Source: Janthinobacterium sp051380875
GTDB taxonomy: Bacteria; Pseudomonadota; Gammaproteobacteria; Burkholderiales; Burkholderiaceae_D
Assembly: GCF_051380875.1 (NCBI RefSeq)
Contig: NZ_JBNYXW010000005.1
Coordinates: forward strand, 1-64,000
DNA: 64,000 nucleotides
Reading direction: 5' to 3'
Below the pieces are notes generated by a model. It saw only the letters and a program-made list of their open reading frames with translations. It was not told the origin of the DNA and did not search any database. The number at the start of each line of letters is the position of its first letter. Within the stretch, counting starts at the first letter, position 1. Both the position numbers and the translations under genes were made by a program. Shown piece by piece: positions 46,187-55,287 of the stretch.

Positions 46187-47737
46187 ATGAAAACACGTCC
46201 TGGTTTCACCCTGATGGGCCGCGCCTTCCTGGCGCTGGCCCTTTCTTTTTGTCCATTGATGACCGTTCGTGCGCTCGCCGCCGATACAGCCGCCAGCGCT
46301 TCCGCACTGGAAAACTCCGTCGTCAAGGTGTTTTCCACCCTGCGCGGCCCTGACCCGTACAAGCCCTGGAGCAAGGTCGCGCCGCAAGAGGTGACGGGTT
46401 CCGGCGTCGTCATCGAAGGCCACCGCATCCTCACCAACGCGCATGTGGTCGGCTATGCCAGTCAGGTACAGGTGCAGGCCAACGGTTCCGGCGACAAGAT
46501 CCCGGCCACGGTGCTGGCCATCTCGCGCGGCATGGACCTGGCCTTGCTGAAAATCGACGACGAGCGTTTTTTCGATAGCCATAAACCGGTGCCGCGCGCT
46601 AATGTCTTGCCGGACGTGCGCGATGCCGTGCTGGCCTACGGCTATCCGACGGGCGGCACGTCGCTGTCGATCACCAAGGGCATCGTGTCGCGCATCGAGT
46701 TCGTGCGCTACAATTTTCCCGTTTCCGGCCTGCGCATCCAGATCGATGCGGCCATCAATCCGGGCAATAGCGGCGGCCCCGTGATCGCCGGCGACAAGAT
46801 GATCGGCCTGGCCTTTGCCGGCATGCTCAATGCGCAAAGCATCGGCTACATCATTCCCAACGAGGAAATCGAGCTGTTCCTGCGCGACCAGGAGAGCGGC
46901 GCAGCCAAGGGCAAGCCCGCCATGCTTGATGTCACGCAAAATCTGGAAAACCCCGCCTTGCGCAGCTATTTGAAGCTTGCCAAGGGTGTCGAGGGCGCCG
47001 TGGTAATGACGCCGGCCAGCAACGATGCCGCCTATCCGCTCAAGCAGTGGGACGTCATCACGCATATCGGCGACTTTCCCATCGACAATCAAGCCATGGT
47101 CAAGCTGAATGCCAACAGCCGCGTGCGTTTCCAGTACCGCGTGCAGCAACTGGCGAAAAACGGCGTGCTGCCGTTGACGGTGGTGCGCCAGGGCGTGCCG
47201 GTGAAAGTGAGCTTGCCCGTCTCGGCTTCGCGTCCGATGCTGATCTCTAGCCTGCAGGGCAACTACCCATCCTATTTCATTTTCGGCCCCATGGTGTTTT
47301 CGCGCGCCACCACGGAATTCATGGCGGGGCCGAGCGGCAATGCGGGCGTGCTGGCGGGCATGAGTTTTGCGGGCAATCCGCTGGCGACGCGCCGCGGCGA
47401 TGCGCCCGATGCCGAGCGCGAGGAACTGGTGGTGATCGCCGCGCCGTTCTTTCCCCACAAGCTGATGAATGGCTACAGCACCCGTTTCTTCTCGGTTGTC
47501 GACTCTGTCAATGGCGTGCCTGTGCGCAGCCTGGCGCACCTGGTGGCCTTGCTACGCGACCAGAGCAATGAATTGCTGACCTTCCATTTCCTGCAGCGCG
47601 ACGCCGAAATGATGGTCGTGCCGCGCAAGGAAATGCTGGCGGCCACGGAATCGGTGCTGACAGACAACGGCATCCGCTCGGAAGCCTCGGCTGACATGCT
47701 GAAAATCTGGAATGAAAAAACGCCGGCGAGCAATTAA
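46187..47737 (+). CDS. Deg-like trypsin-type serine protease
   Basis: 516 residues from ATG at 46187 (a TTG five codons upstream is weaker). A signal peptide (MGRAFLALALSFCPLMTVRA) predicts export. Catalytic triad residues are His in ILTNAHVVG, Asp in RGMDLALLKID and Ser in AAINPGNSGGPVIAG. Two further domains follow that lack a classical PDZ motif but contain QWDVITHIGDFPIDNQ and DSVNGVPVRSLAHLVALL, as in plant Deg-type proteases. Probable periplasmic quality-control protease. Its 3' end overlaps a terminator serving the opposite strand. Confidence 0.88.
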   Translation: MKTRPGFTLMGRAFLALALSFCPLMTVRALAADTAASASALENSVVKVFSTLRGPDPYKPWSKVAPQEVTGSGVVIEGHRILTNAHVVGYASQVQVQANGSGDKIPATVLAISRGMDLALLKIDDERFFDSHKPVPRANVLPDVRDAVLAYGYPTGGTSLSITKGIVSRIEFVRYNFPVSGLRIQIDAAINPGNSGGPVIAGDKMIGLAFAGMLNAQSIGYIIPNEEIELFLRDQESGAAKGKPAMLDVTQNLENPALRSYLKLAKGVEGAVVMTPASNDAAYPLKQWDVITHIGDFPIDNQAMVKLNANSRVRFQYRVQQLAKNGVLPLTVVRQGVPVKVSLPVSASRPMLISSLQGNYPSYFIFGPMVFSRATTEFMAGPSGNAGVLAGMSFAGNPLATRRGDAPDAEREELVVIAAPFFPHKLMNGYSTRFFSVVDSVNGVPVRSLAHLVALLRDQSNELLTFHFLQRDAEMMVVPRKEMLAATESVLTDNGIRSEASADMLKIWNEKTPASN

Positions 47738-47750
47738 GCTCCCGGCGTTG
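47718..47750 (-). terminator. Terminator of the esterase-mog operon, overlapping the protease 3' end
   Basis: AACGCCGG (47719-47726) pairs with CCGGCGTT (47742-47749), extended by GAGC/GCTC. On the minus strand the stem is followed by TTTTTT. The protease stop codon lies within the loop (47735-47737). Confidence 0.75.
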
Positions 47751-47791
47751 CGTTTGACAGCAGGCGTGGCGCACACCGCGCCTGTTTTACA

Positions 47792-48460
47792 TCAGGCCAA
47801 TACTTTTTTCAGCCACGCGCCGATATCGTCGATCTCTTCCTGGCACAGCGAGTGCTGCATTTGGTACTCATGCCATTCCACCTGGTAGCCCATGCCGGTC
47901 AGCAAGTCGCGCGACTGTTGCGCACGGTCAACTGACACCACGGGGTCGGCTGTGCCGTGCGCCATGAAGATCGGTGTTGACAGGCTGGCCGGCGCGCGCT
48001 CAAAGGCCGTCTTGTCAGCCAGCGGCAGGTAGCCGGACAGGCACATCAGGCCGGCCAGCGGTTCCGCGTGGCGCAAACCCGTCTGCAGTGTCATGGCGCA
48101 GCCTTGCGAGAAGCCAGCCAGGATGATGCGGCTGGCGGGAATGCCGCGCGCCTTTTCGCGGGCGATCAGCGCTTCGATCTGTGCTTGCGAGGCGCGCAAG
48201 CCGCTTTCATCTTCGCGGCGCACCAGGTCGTTCTCGCGGATGTCGTACCAGGCGCGCATCACATAGCCGTTGTTGATGGTGACGGGCATGGTGCCTGCGC
48301 TGGGGAAGATGAAGCGGATGGCGGGGCAGCCGCGCAGGTCGAGTTCCTTGACCAGTGGCACGAAATCGTTGCCGTCGGCGCCCAGGCCATGCATCCAGAT
48401 GATGGAGACGGTCGGGTTCGGTGCGCTGTCGAGTACTATGGTTTCCAGCAAGGTGCTCAT
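47792..48460 (-). CDS. Carboxylesterase/phospholipase family hydrolase
   Basis: 222 residues, alpha/beta hydrolase. The oxyanion motif WMHGLGADGNDF, nucleophile elbow AGFSQGCAM (Ser about 118), acid in MAHGTADPVVSVD and His in YQMQHSLC form the triad. It resembles the small carboxylesterase 2/acyl-protein thioesterase family. The upstream mog stop overlaps its start by four bases, so both are probably co-expressed. Confidence 0.9.
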   Translation of the reverse strand: MSTLLETIVLDSAPNPTVSIIWMHGLGADGNDFVPLVKELDLRGCPAIRFIFPSAGTMPVTINNGYVMRAWYDIRENDLVRREDESGLRASQAQIEALIAREKARGIPASRIILAGFSQGCAMTLQTGLRHAEPLAGLMCLSGYLPLADKTAFERAPASLSTPIFMAHGTADPVVSVDRAQQSRDLLTGMGYQVEWHEYQMQHSLCQEEIDDIGAWLKKVLA

Positions 48461-49089
48461 GTATTTTCCTCAGGTAATGGTTGCGCCGGACGCAGCGCCG
48501 ATTTGGGACGGAAGGCCTTGCAGATGGCCGGGTCGGTTTCCATGTAGGGGCCACCGATGAGGTCGATACAATACGGCACGGCGGCAAAGATGCCGTTCAC
48601 CAATTGATTTCCATCAACGTCTTTCAGCCCTTCCAGGGTCTCCTTGATGGCTTTCGGCTGGCCCGGCAGGTTCATGATCAGGGCGGCGCGCTCGGGCGTC
48701 TCACGAATCACGGCTACCTGGCGCGACAGGATCGCCGTCGGCACGAATTGCAGGCTGATCTGGCGCATTTGCTCGCCGAAACCGGGCATTTCCTTGGTGC
48801 CGACGGACAGGGTCGCGTCCGGCGTTACATCGCGCCGCGCGGGGCCCGTGCCGCCCGTCGTCAGGATCAGGTGGCAATGGTTCAGGTCGACCATGTCGAT
48901 CAGGGTGTTTTCAATCTGCGAGCGCTCGTCCGGAATCAAACGCTTTTCCAGGCGGAAGGGCGTGCGCAGGGCGCTGGCTAGCCAGCTTTCCAGGGCCGGG
49001 ATGCCCTGGTCTTCATACACGCCGCCGCTGGCGCGGTCCGAGATCGACACGAGGCCGATAATCAATTCGTCTTCGATGGTGGTGGGCAT
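48457..49089 (-). CDS. mog: Molybdopterin adenylyltransferase
   Basis: 210 residues from ATG at 49089; a longer form to 49125 begins in a different context. The MoCF motif LILTTGGTGPARRDVTPDAT and the opening LIIGLVSISDRASGGVYEDQ are clear, with PGFGEQMR, LPGQPKAIKETLEGL and VNGIFAAVPYCIDLIGG later. It adenylates molybdopterin before molybdate insertion. It overlaps the following esterase gene (ATGA). Confidence 0.92.
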   Translation of the reverse strand: MPTTIEDELIIGLVSISDRASGGVYEDQGIPALESWLASALRTPFRLEKRLIPDERSQIENTLIDMVDLNHCHLILTTGGTGPARRDVTPDATLSVGTKEMPGFGEQMRQISLQFVPTAILSRQVAVIRETPERAALIMNLPGQPKAIKETLEGLKDVDGNQLVNGIFAAVPYCIDLIGGPYMETDPAICKAFRPKSALRPAQPLPEENT

Positions 49090-49125
49090 CTTGCACCTAT
49101 ACAGTCTGGAGTGGCGTAAAAACAA

Positions 49126-49148
49126 TAAAACCGGGATTATCCCGGTTT
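49126..49148 (-). terminator. Rho-independent terminator between yjgA and mog
   Basis: AAAACCGGGAT and ATCCCGGTTTT form an 11-bp stem with a single T loop, with T-runs on both strands. It lies 30 bases after the yjgA stop on the minus strand. Confidence 0.8.
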
Positions 49149-49178
49149 TTTGTCCATCCTTGCGTTTCGGACGGCGGA

Positions 49179-49778
49179 TTACTCGTCGTCTTCTGCTTCT
49201 GCGCCATCTTCGTCAGCATCTTTCTTGCCGCCGTTTTTCTTCTTGGCGATCTCTTTCAAGATCTGGAAGATTTCACGGTAGGCTTTTGGCGGCTTGTTTT
49301 CGGCTTGCTCCTTGCGGGCATTGCGGATCAGGGTGCGCAGGTGCTGCACGTCCAGTTCCGGGTTTTCCGACAGCAAGATGGTCAGCGCCTTGTCATCCGT
49401 CAACAGCTTGTCGCGGCGGCGCTCCATCGCGTGCATGTTGGCCGTGTCGGCTTTCGACAAGCCTTTCCAGCTATCGATGGTGCGTTGGATGGCGGCAACT
49501 TCTTCTTCATCCAGGGTACGCATCTTCTTGCCCACGAACTGCAACTGGCGGCGGCGGCCTTCGTGATCCCGGATCATCTGGCATTCGAGGATGGCTTCGC
49601 GCACGTCTTCCGGCATCGGGACGCGCTTGACGCGGTCGCGTGCTTCATTGACGAGTTCTTCCCCCATCTTTTGCAGGACGGTCATCTGGCGCTTGAGTTC
49701 CGACTTCGATGGACGTTCATATTCCTGTTCGAATTCGGTGGATTGGAAGCCGCAAGCTCCCCGGTTTGGATTTGGCAT
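49179..49778 (-). CDS. yjgA: Ribosome biogenesis factor YjgA (DarP)
   Basis: 199 residues. The charged sequence YERPSKSELKRQMTVLQKMG, then VREAILECQMIRDHEGRRRQ, QFVGKKMR and the helix LRTLIRNARKEQAENKPP identify the YjgA/DUF615 family. It binds pre-50S particles and helps late assembly. The C-terminus is an acidic and lysine-rich tail. It lies divergent from pmbA, a common neighbour pair in proteobacteria. Confidence 0.93.
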   Translation of the reverse strand: MPNPNRGACGFQSTEFEQEYERPSKSELKRQMTVLQKMGEELVNEARDRVKRVPMPEDVREAILECQMIRDHEGRRRQLQFVGKKMRTLDEEEVAAIQRTIDSWKGLSKADTANMHAMERRRDKLLTDDKALTILLSENPELDVQHLRTLIRNARKEQAENKPPKAYREIFQILKEIAKKKNGGKKDADEDGAEAEDDE

Positions 49779-49870
49779 GATAAGGCGGGATTGGCCGCGT
49801 AGGCCGCACCTGTAAACTGTAAACGACTGCTATGATAACCTTTTTAGCGGCTTTCCGAAGAAAACAGCAC

Positions 49871-51223
49871 ATGAACGACTGCGTATTTACCCATAGCCAA
49901 GAGCAATTACAGCAACTTGCCCGTGATGTGTTGTCTTTTGCGCGCGATGCCGGCGGCACGGATGCCGCTGTCGAAGTCAGTGTAGGGGGCGGCTTGTCCG
50001 TTTCTGTACGGAAAGGCAAGATCGAGACGATCGAGCAAAATAAAGACAAGGGCATGGGCGTGACCGTGTTTGTCGGCAAGAAACGCGGCAATGCCAGTAC
50101 CTCCGATTTCTCTCCCGCCGCCCTGCGCGCTACGGTGGATGCCGCCTACAATATCGCCCGCTTCACGGCCGAGGACGATTGCGCAGGCCTGGCCGACGCC
50201 GACCTGCTGGAAATGGCGCCCCGCGACCTGCAACTGTTCTATCCCTGGATGATTTCCGCAGAGGAAGCCGTCGTGCTGGCCCAGCGCGCCGAAGCGGCCG
50301 CCTTTGCCGTCGATCCGCGCATCACGAATAGCGAAGGCGCGGGCGTACACGTGCAGCAATCACATTTCGTTTCCGCCAATTCGCGCGGCTTCATCGGCGG
50401 CTACCCGTTTTCGCGCCATACCCTGTCCGTGGCGCCCATCGCCGGCAAGGGCGCCAAGATGCAGCGCGACGACTGGTATTCGTCCGTGCGCGACGCTGCC
50501 ACAATGTCGAGTCCGGAAGCCATCGGCCGCTATGCCGCCGAGCGCGCCCTGTCGCGTCTGAATGCGCGCAAGTTGGGCACGCGCACCTGTCCCGTACTGT
50601 TCGAAGCACCGCTGGCGGCCGGCTTGCTGGGTACCTATGTGCAAGCGACCTCGGGTGGCGCCCTGTACCGCAAGTCCACTTTCTTGCTCGATTCCCTGGG
50701 CACGCAAGTGCTGCCCGGTCACCTGCAGATCTTCGAAGACCCGCATGTGATCGGCGGCGTGGGGTCGGCGCCGTTCGATGAAGAAGGCGTGAAAACCGTC
50801 AGCCGCGACGTTGTCAAGGATGGCGTGGTGCAAGGTTATTTCCTGTCAACCTACACGGCGCGCAAGCTGGGCATGCAGACGACGGGTAATGCAGGTGGTT
50901 CGCACAATCTGTACCTGACGTCGTCCCAGACGGCAGCCACCGACGATTTTGTTGCCATGCTGAAAAAGCTCGGTACGGGCTTGCTGGTGACGGAACTGAT
51001 GGGGCAGGGCACCAACTACGTCACGGGCGACTATTCGCGTGGCGCCTCCGGCTTCTGGGTGGAAAATGGCGTGATTCAATATCCGGTGGAAGAAATCACC
51101 ATCGCCGGCAACATGAAAGACATGCTGCGCAATATCGTCGCCATCGGTGCCGACAGGTTGCGCCGCGGCACCAAGGAAACCGGTTCCATCCTCATCGAAA
51201 GCATGGTAGTGGCGGGCGGTTGA
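49871..51223 (+). CDS. pmbA: Metalloprotease PmbA (TldE)
   Basis: 450 residues from ATG at 49871. The family blocks are VRKGKIETIEQNKDKGMGVTVF, HVQQSHFVSANSRGF, LFEAPLAAGLLGTYVQATSG, DEEGVKTVSRDVVKDGVVQG and LMGQGTNYVTGDYSRGASGF. It works with TldD as a heterodimer: TldD has the zinc site, while PmbA is the non-catalytic or regulatory partner. TldD is not in the window. Known roles are microcin B17 maturation and antitoxin degradation. Confidence 0.93.
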   Translation: MNDCVFTHSQEQLQQLARDVLSFARDAGGTDAAVEVSVGGGLSVSVRKGKIETIEQNKDKGMGVTVFVGKKRGNASTSDFSPAALRATVDAAYNIARFTAEDDCAGLADADLLEMAPRDLQLFYPWMISAEEAVVLAQRAEAAAFAVDPRITNSEGAGVHVQQSHFVSANSRGFIGGYPFSRHTLSVAPIAGKGAKMQRDDWYSSVRDAATMSSPEAIGRYAAERALSRLNARKLGTRTCPVLFEAPLAAGLLGTYVQATSGGALYRKSTFLLDSLGTQVLPGHLQIFEDPHVIGGVGSAPFDEEGVKTVSRDVVKDGVVQGYFLSTYTARKLGMQTTGNAGGSHNLYLTSSQTAATDDFVAMLKKLGTGLLVTELMGQGTNYVTGDYSRGASGFWVENGVIQYPVEEITIAGNMKDMLRNIVAIGADRLRRGTKETGSILIESMVVAGG

Positions 51224-51247
51224 CGAACGCAGTGTTTGTTGCAAATC

Positions 51248-51271
51248 AAAGGCGCCGCTGGCGCCTTTTTT
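51248..51271 (+). terminator. Rho-independent terminator of pmbA
   Basis: AAAGGCGCC and GGCGCCTTT pair around GCT, followed by TTT on the plus strand, 25 bases after the pmbA stop. Confidence 0.85.
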
Positions 51272-51471
51272 CATGGCCATGTGGTTTATCGCTTCTTGCT
51301 CTGATCGTCATACGCAGGAAATATTGCCTTCGTATGATGTCGCCATCTGACATTATTTGCATAAATTAAATGCTTTTAATGTAAGTAAGCCGAACTTCGT
51401 GATATTTCATGCAATATTCAAATTTTGCAGCATGCGCGTCGTTGTTGATCCAACCTGCATAGTGACTCTCC

Positions 51472-53895
51472 ATGACCTACTCCCGTACCCGCATCGCCCG
51501 CGCGGTGGCCCTGCTGTGTGCCATGAACGCCGTGTTCGCCAGCCAAGTGTATGCTGACAATCAAGCCCATGGCGATGCGCCAGCCGCCCCAGTTTCCGCC
51601 AGTGCAACCCTTGAGGCGCCGCAAGCGGTGATCGTCACCGGCACGCGCGGCAGCAACCGCACCCAGTTCGACACCATGTCGCCCGTGGATGTATTCAACC
51701 GCGAAGATATCGGCGCCGTCGAATCCTCGGACTTGAACGATGTGCTGGCGCAACTCGTACCCTCGTATGTGGTGCAGCGTTTGCCGATGGCTGACGGGCA
51801 AGTTTTCGTGCGTCCCGCCACCCTGCGCGGCCTGTCGCCGGACCAGACCCTGGTGCTGGTCAATGGCAAGCGCTTTCACCGCAGCGCCTTGCTCGGTGCG
51901 CGCGGCGCCCAGGCGGCCGACCTGGCGCAGATACCCGTGTCCGCCATCAAGCGCATCGAAGTGCTGCGCGACGGTGCCTCGGCCCAGTACGGCTCCGACG
52001 CGATTGCCGGCGTGATCAACATCATCCTCGACGACACGCCGGGTACGGAAATTTCCGTGCACCACTCGCAATACTCGGAAGGCGACGGCAAGGGCAACGA
52101 GCTCAATCTGAAAACAGGTTTTGCGTTTGGCGAGACGGGCAAGGCAACGATTTTTGGCGCACTGGCTAAGTCAGATCCCACCTCGCGCACGCGCCAGCGG
52201 GCCGACGCGATTGCTTTCCAGCAAGCTCACCCGGAACTGAAGGTGCCCAATCCCGTGCAGCGCTGGGGCCAGCCTGAACAGGGTAGCAAGCGCGTGGGCT
52301 TCAATGCCAGCATGGCGCTGTCCGACACCATGGACGTGTATGGTTTCGGCCTGTTCAGCCGTAGCGACGGCACCTCGGACTTCAACTGGCGCAATCCCGA
52401 CACCAGCACGGGCGCGTATAAAACAAGCAGCCTGTTCCCTGGCTGGGATTTGCGCAGCCTCTACCCGCTCGGCTTCAGCCCCAGCTATTCAAACGAGCAG
52501 GACGACTTGCAGGTGGTGGCCGGCGTGCGCGGCCACTTCAACGAGCTCTTCGGCTGGGACGTGAGCGCTTCCTACGGCCGCAACCGCATCGATTACAACT
52601 TGGCAAACTCCATCAACGCCTCGATGGGCCCGGGCAGCCCGACAGCGTTCTACCTGGGTCAGCTGTCGCAGGTGGAAAAGATTCTTAATGCCAACTTCAA
52701 TTATGAATTGCCCGTGGCGTCCCTGCCGCAGCCCGTCAATATCGCCTTTGGCGCGGAAGCGCGCAATGAAACCTATGGCGTGAAGGCGGGCGATGCGGCG
52801 TCCTACACGGTGGGGCCGGGCGCGGCCATCGGCCTCGATGCGAACGCCAACGGCGCACCCGGTTTCAGCGACCGCCAGGCGGGCAGCTGGGGTCAGGACA
52901 GCTATGCCGCCTACCTTGACGTGGAAGTGCCGCTGAGCCGCGCCTGGAGCCTGGGCGGCGCGGCCCGCTATGAGCATTTCTCGGAATTTGGCAGCACGGT
53001 CAACGGAAAATTGTCGGCCCGCTATGCCCTGAGCGAGGATGTGGCCTTGCGTGGCTCCTATTCGACGGGTTTTCGCGCGCCAACACCTGGCCAGTCCAAT
53101 ACCAACAGCACCAACCAGGGCTTGGACACCAAGACCCTGCTGTTGTTTACCAGTGGCCGCCTGGCCAACAACGATCCGCTGGCCCTGCTGCTGGGCGCCC
53201 AGCCCTTGAAACCGGAAAAATCGAAAAACCTGTCGCTGGGTTTTACGTGGAAGACAGGGGCTGGTTTCTCTGGCTCCGTCGACGTGTATGACATCAAGGT
53301 CAGCGACCGATTCAGCACCTCGGCCGCGTTCGCCATACCGGCCGGCGTGGCCAATCCGCTGCGCTACACCTCCGTCAGCTATTTCACGAACGATTTCGAC
53401 ACCAGTACGCGCGGCATCGATATCGTCGGCAGCCACCTGAGCCGCATCGGCGACGGCAAGCTGAATGTGACGCTGGCCTACAACTACAACACGACGAAGG
53501 TTGATGGCGGCAATTCCAGCCTGGTGACGAACCCGGCCCAGCGCCAGGTCTTCGAGGAACGCTTGCCGCGCCAGAAGGCCACCATCAGCGGCAACTATGA
53601 TCTTGGCAACTGGAATACCCTGGCCCGCGTGCGCTACTATGGCGCGTGGACGGATAGTTCCGGCAACGCCACTGGCGACATCTTCCAGCGCTTTGGCGCC
53701 ATGCAATTTCTCGACCTGGCCGCCAGCTACAAGATCAGCGACAAGCAGTCGCTGCGCGTGGGTGTCGATAATGTGCTGGATAAATATCCCGATGAAGCAA
53801 GCTTCCAGGCCAGTCGCGGCTTGATTTATTCGCGTAACGCGCCGTACGACACGGATGGCCGCAACTTGTACGTCGAGTACAAAGTGAAATTTTAA
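51472..53895 (+). CDS. TonB-dependent outer-membrane receptor
   Basis: 807 residues. A signal peptide (AVALLCAMNAVFASQVYA) and a TonB-box-like QAVIVTGTRG (about 52-60) precede the plug: NDVLAQLVPSYVVQRLP, RGLSPDQTLVLVNGKRFHR, IEVLRDGASAQYGSDAIAGV. The rest is the 22-strand barrel with alternating aromatic-rich strands, ending in the typical terminal F (YVEYKVKF). It imports an energised ligand, often a siderophore, vitamin or sugar. The next gene is only 9-15 bases downstream. No iron box was identified upstream. Confidence 0.92.
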   Translation: MTYSRTRIARAVALLCAMNAVFASQVYADNQAHGDAPAAPVSASATLEAPQAVIVTGTRGSNRTQFDTMSPVDVFNREDIGAVESSDLNDVLAQLVPSYVVQRLPMADGQVFVRPATLRGLSPDQTLVLVNGKRFHRSALLGARGAQAADLAQIPVSAIKRIEVLRDGASAQYGSDAIAGVINIILDDTPGTEISVHHSQYSEGDGKGNELNLKTGFAFGETGKATIFGALAKSDPTSRTRQRADAIAFQQAHPELKVPNPVQRWGQPEQGSKRVGFNASMALSDTMDVYGFGLFSRSDGTSDFNWRNPDTSTGAYKTSSLFPGWDLRSLYPLGFSPSYSNEQDDLQVVAGVRGHFNELFGWDVSASYGRNRIDYNLANSINASMGPGSPTAFYLGQLSQVEKILNANFNYELPVASLPQPVNIAFGAEARNETYGVKAGDAASYTVGPGAAIGLDANANGAPGFSDRQAGSWGQDSYAAYLDVEVPLSRAWSLGGAARYEHFSEFGSTVNGKLSARYALSEDVALRGSYSTGFRAPTPGQSNTNSTNQGLDTKTLLLFTSGRLANNDPLALLLGAQPLKPEKSKNLSLGFTWKTGAGFSGSVDVYDIKVSDRFSTSAAFAIPAGVANPLRYTSVSYFTNDFDTSTRGIDIVGSHLSRIGDGKLNVTLAYNYNTTKVDGGNSSLVTNPAQRQVFEERLPRQKATISGNYDLGNWNTLARVRYYGAWTDSSGNATGDIFQRFGAMQFLDLAASYKISDKQSLRVGVDNVLDKYPDEASFQASRGLIYSRNAPYDTDGRNLYVEYKVKF

Positions 53896-53910
53896 GGGGT
53901 AACTTTGAAG

Positions 53911-55236
53911 ATGAATCCACAACGCCGCGCCCTGTTGTGCGCGGGTTCGCTGGCGGCGGCGCTGCCTTTTTCTGCCAGCGCTGCTGGCGCCGCGCCGCTG
54001 GCGGCCGCTGTCTTGCCACCGCTGCCCAAGGTTCCGGCCGGCACCACGCCGGAAATGCTGGCCACGGACCAGGCTTACTGGCAGGCTGTCGCCGCGCAAT
54101 ATGACACCACCGATGCTGTCGTACAGTTGGATAACGCCTTCTGGGGCTCGATGGCCCGGCCCGTGCTGGCCCACTATGAGCAGCAATTGTCCATGGTCAA
54201 TCGCGACAATGCTTGGTATGCGCGCATGCGCTTTCCTGCCGACTTCGAAGCGGCACGCGGGGCGGCAGCCAGGGCGCTGGGCGTGGCGGTCGATGAAATC
54301 GTCCTGACGCGGGGCGCCACGGAGGCGCTGCAAGTGCTGATCGCCGGCTACAACCGCCTGCAGTCCGGTGACACGGTGCTGTATGCGGACATCGATTACG
54401 ACAATATGATCACCGTCACGCGCTGGCTGCAGCAGCGGCGTGGCGCCGAGGTGGTGTCCATTGCCATACCGGAACCTTTTACGCATGACAATGTGATCGC
54501 CGCCTATGTTGCCGCCATGGAGCGCCATCCGAAGCTGAAACTGATGCTGCTGACGCACGTGAACCACCGCAATGGCATGGTCTTGCCGGTGGCCGAGATC
54601 AGCCGCCTGGCGCGCGCGAGGGGTATTGATGTGATCGTCGATACGGCGCATGGTTTTGGCCAGCTGGACATGACCATTCCCGACCTGCAAGCGGACTTCG
54701 CCGGCATCAACCTGCATAAATGGATAGGCGCGCCCGTGGGCGTGGGCGCCGCCTACATCAAGCGGGGCAGGGTGGCCGATATCGACCCGTATATGGGTGA
54801 ACAGCGGGGAGAAAAGGGGAACGAGGACATCCGCACGCGCGTGCACACGGGCACGGTCAATTTCGCCGCCTACCTGAGCTTGCCCACGGCGCTGGACTTG
54901 CACGCGCACATCGGCGTGGCCAACAAGCAGGCGCGGCTGCGGCTGCTGCGCAACCGCTGGGTGGAGGCGGCGCGCGGCATCGACGGCATCGAAGTGCTGG
55001 CCTCCAGCGATCCACGCCTGGCGAGCGCCATCGCTTCGTTTCGCCTGAAGGGCAAGGCGAGCGTGGCCGACAATTTTGCCTTGTCGAAAAAGTTGGTGCA
55101 GGAACACGGTATCTTCGCCGTGCCGCGCGACGGTCTCGCTTCCGGCGCGTGCGTGCGCGTGACGCCAGGCATCTTTACGCCCGAGTCGCATCTGGACCGG
55201 CTGGTGGACGCCCTGCGCCAGGTAGCCAGGCGATAA
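53911..55236 (+). CDS. Exported class V aminotransferase-fold PLP enzyme (PvdN/EgtE-like)
   Basis: 441 residues from ATG at 53911 (a TTG at 53905, with better AAGGGG spacing, is possible). The N-terminus MNPQRRALLCAGSLAAALPF is a twin-arginine-type signal, so the folded enzyme would be sent to the periplasm. The PLP lysine is in AGINLHKWIGAPVGVGA, with TRGATEALQVL as phosphate-binding loop and DTAHGFG as the Asp for the pyridine nitrogen. The class V group includes cysteine desulfurases, isopenicillin N epimerase and PvdN, a Tat-exported pyoverdine-tailoring enzyme. Being 9-15 bases after a TonB receptor suggests it processes the imported ligand. Exact reaction unknown. Confidence 0.78.
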   Translation: MNPQRRALLCAGSLAAALPFSASAAGAAPLAAAVLPPLPKVPAGTTPEMLATDQAYWQAVAAQYDTTDAVVQLDNAFWGSMARPVLAHYEQQLSMVNRDNAWYARMRFPADFEAARGAAARALGVAVDEIVLTRGATEALQVLIAGYNRLQSGDTVLYADIDYDNMITVTRWLQQRRGAEVVSIAIPEPFTHDNVIAAYVAAMERHPKLKLMLLTHVNHRNGMVLPVAEISRLARARGIDVIVDTAHGFGQLDMTIPDLQADFAGINLHKWIGAPVGVGAAYIKRGRVADIDPYMGEQRGEKGNEDIRTRVHTGTVNFAAYLSLPTALDLHAHIGVANKQARLRLLRNRWVEAARGIDGIEVLASSDPRLASAIASFRLKGKASVADNFALSKKLVQEHGIFAVPRDGLASGACVRVTPGIFTPESHLDRLVDALRQVARR

Positions 55237-55287
55237 GAGAGGGGGCGGCCCGATCCGCAAGGGCGGGCCGCGTTACTGCAATGAAAC

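Noticed and set aside
52489..55260. Minus-strand open frame of over 900 codons across the receptor and PLP enzyme
   Set aside because: It is antisense to two clear genes and its translation is low-complexity and rich in His, Arg and Gln, as expected for a shadow frame.
55241..55275. GCGGCCC/GGGCCGC hairpin after the PLP enzyme
   Set aside because: It could end transcription, but there is no T-tract on either strand, so it was not called a terminator.
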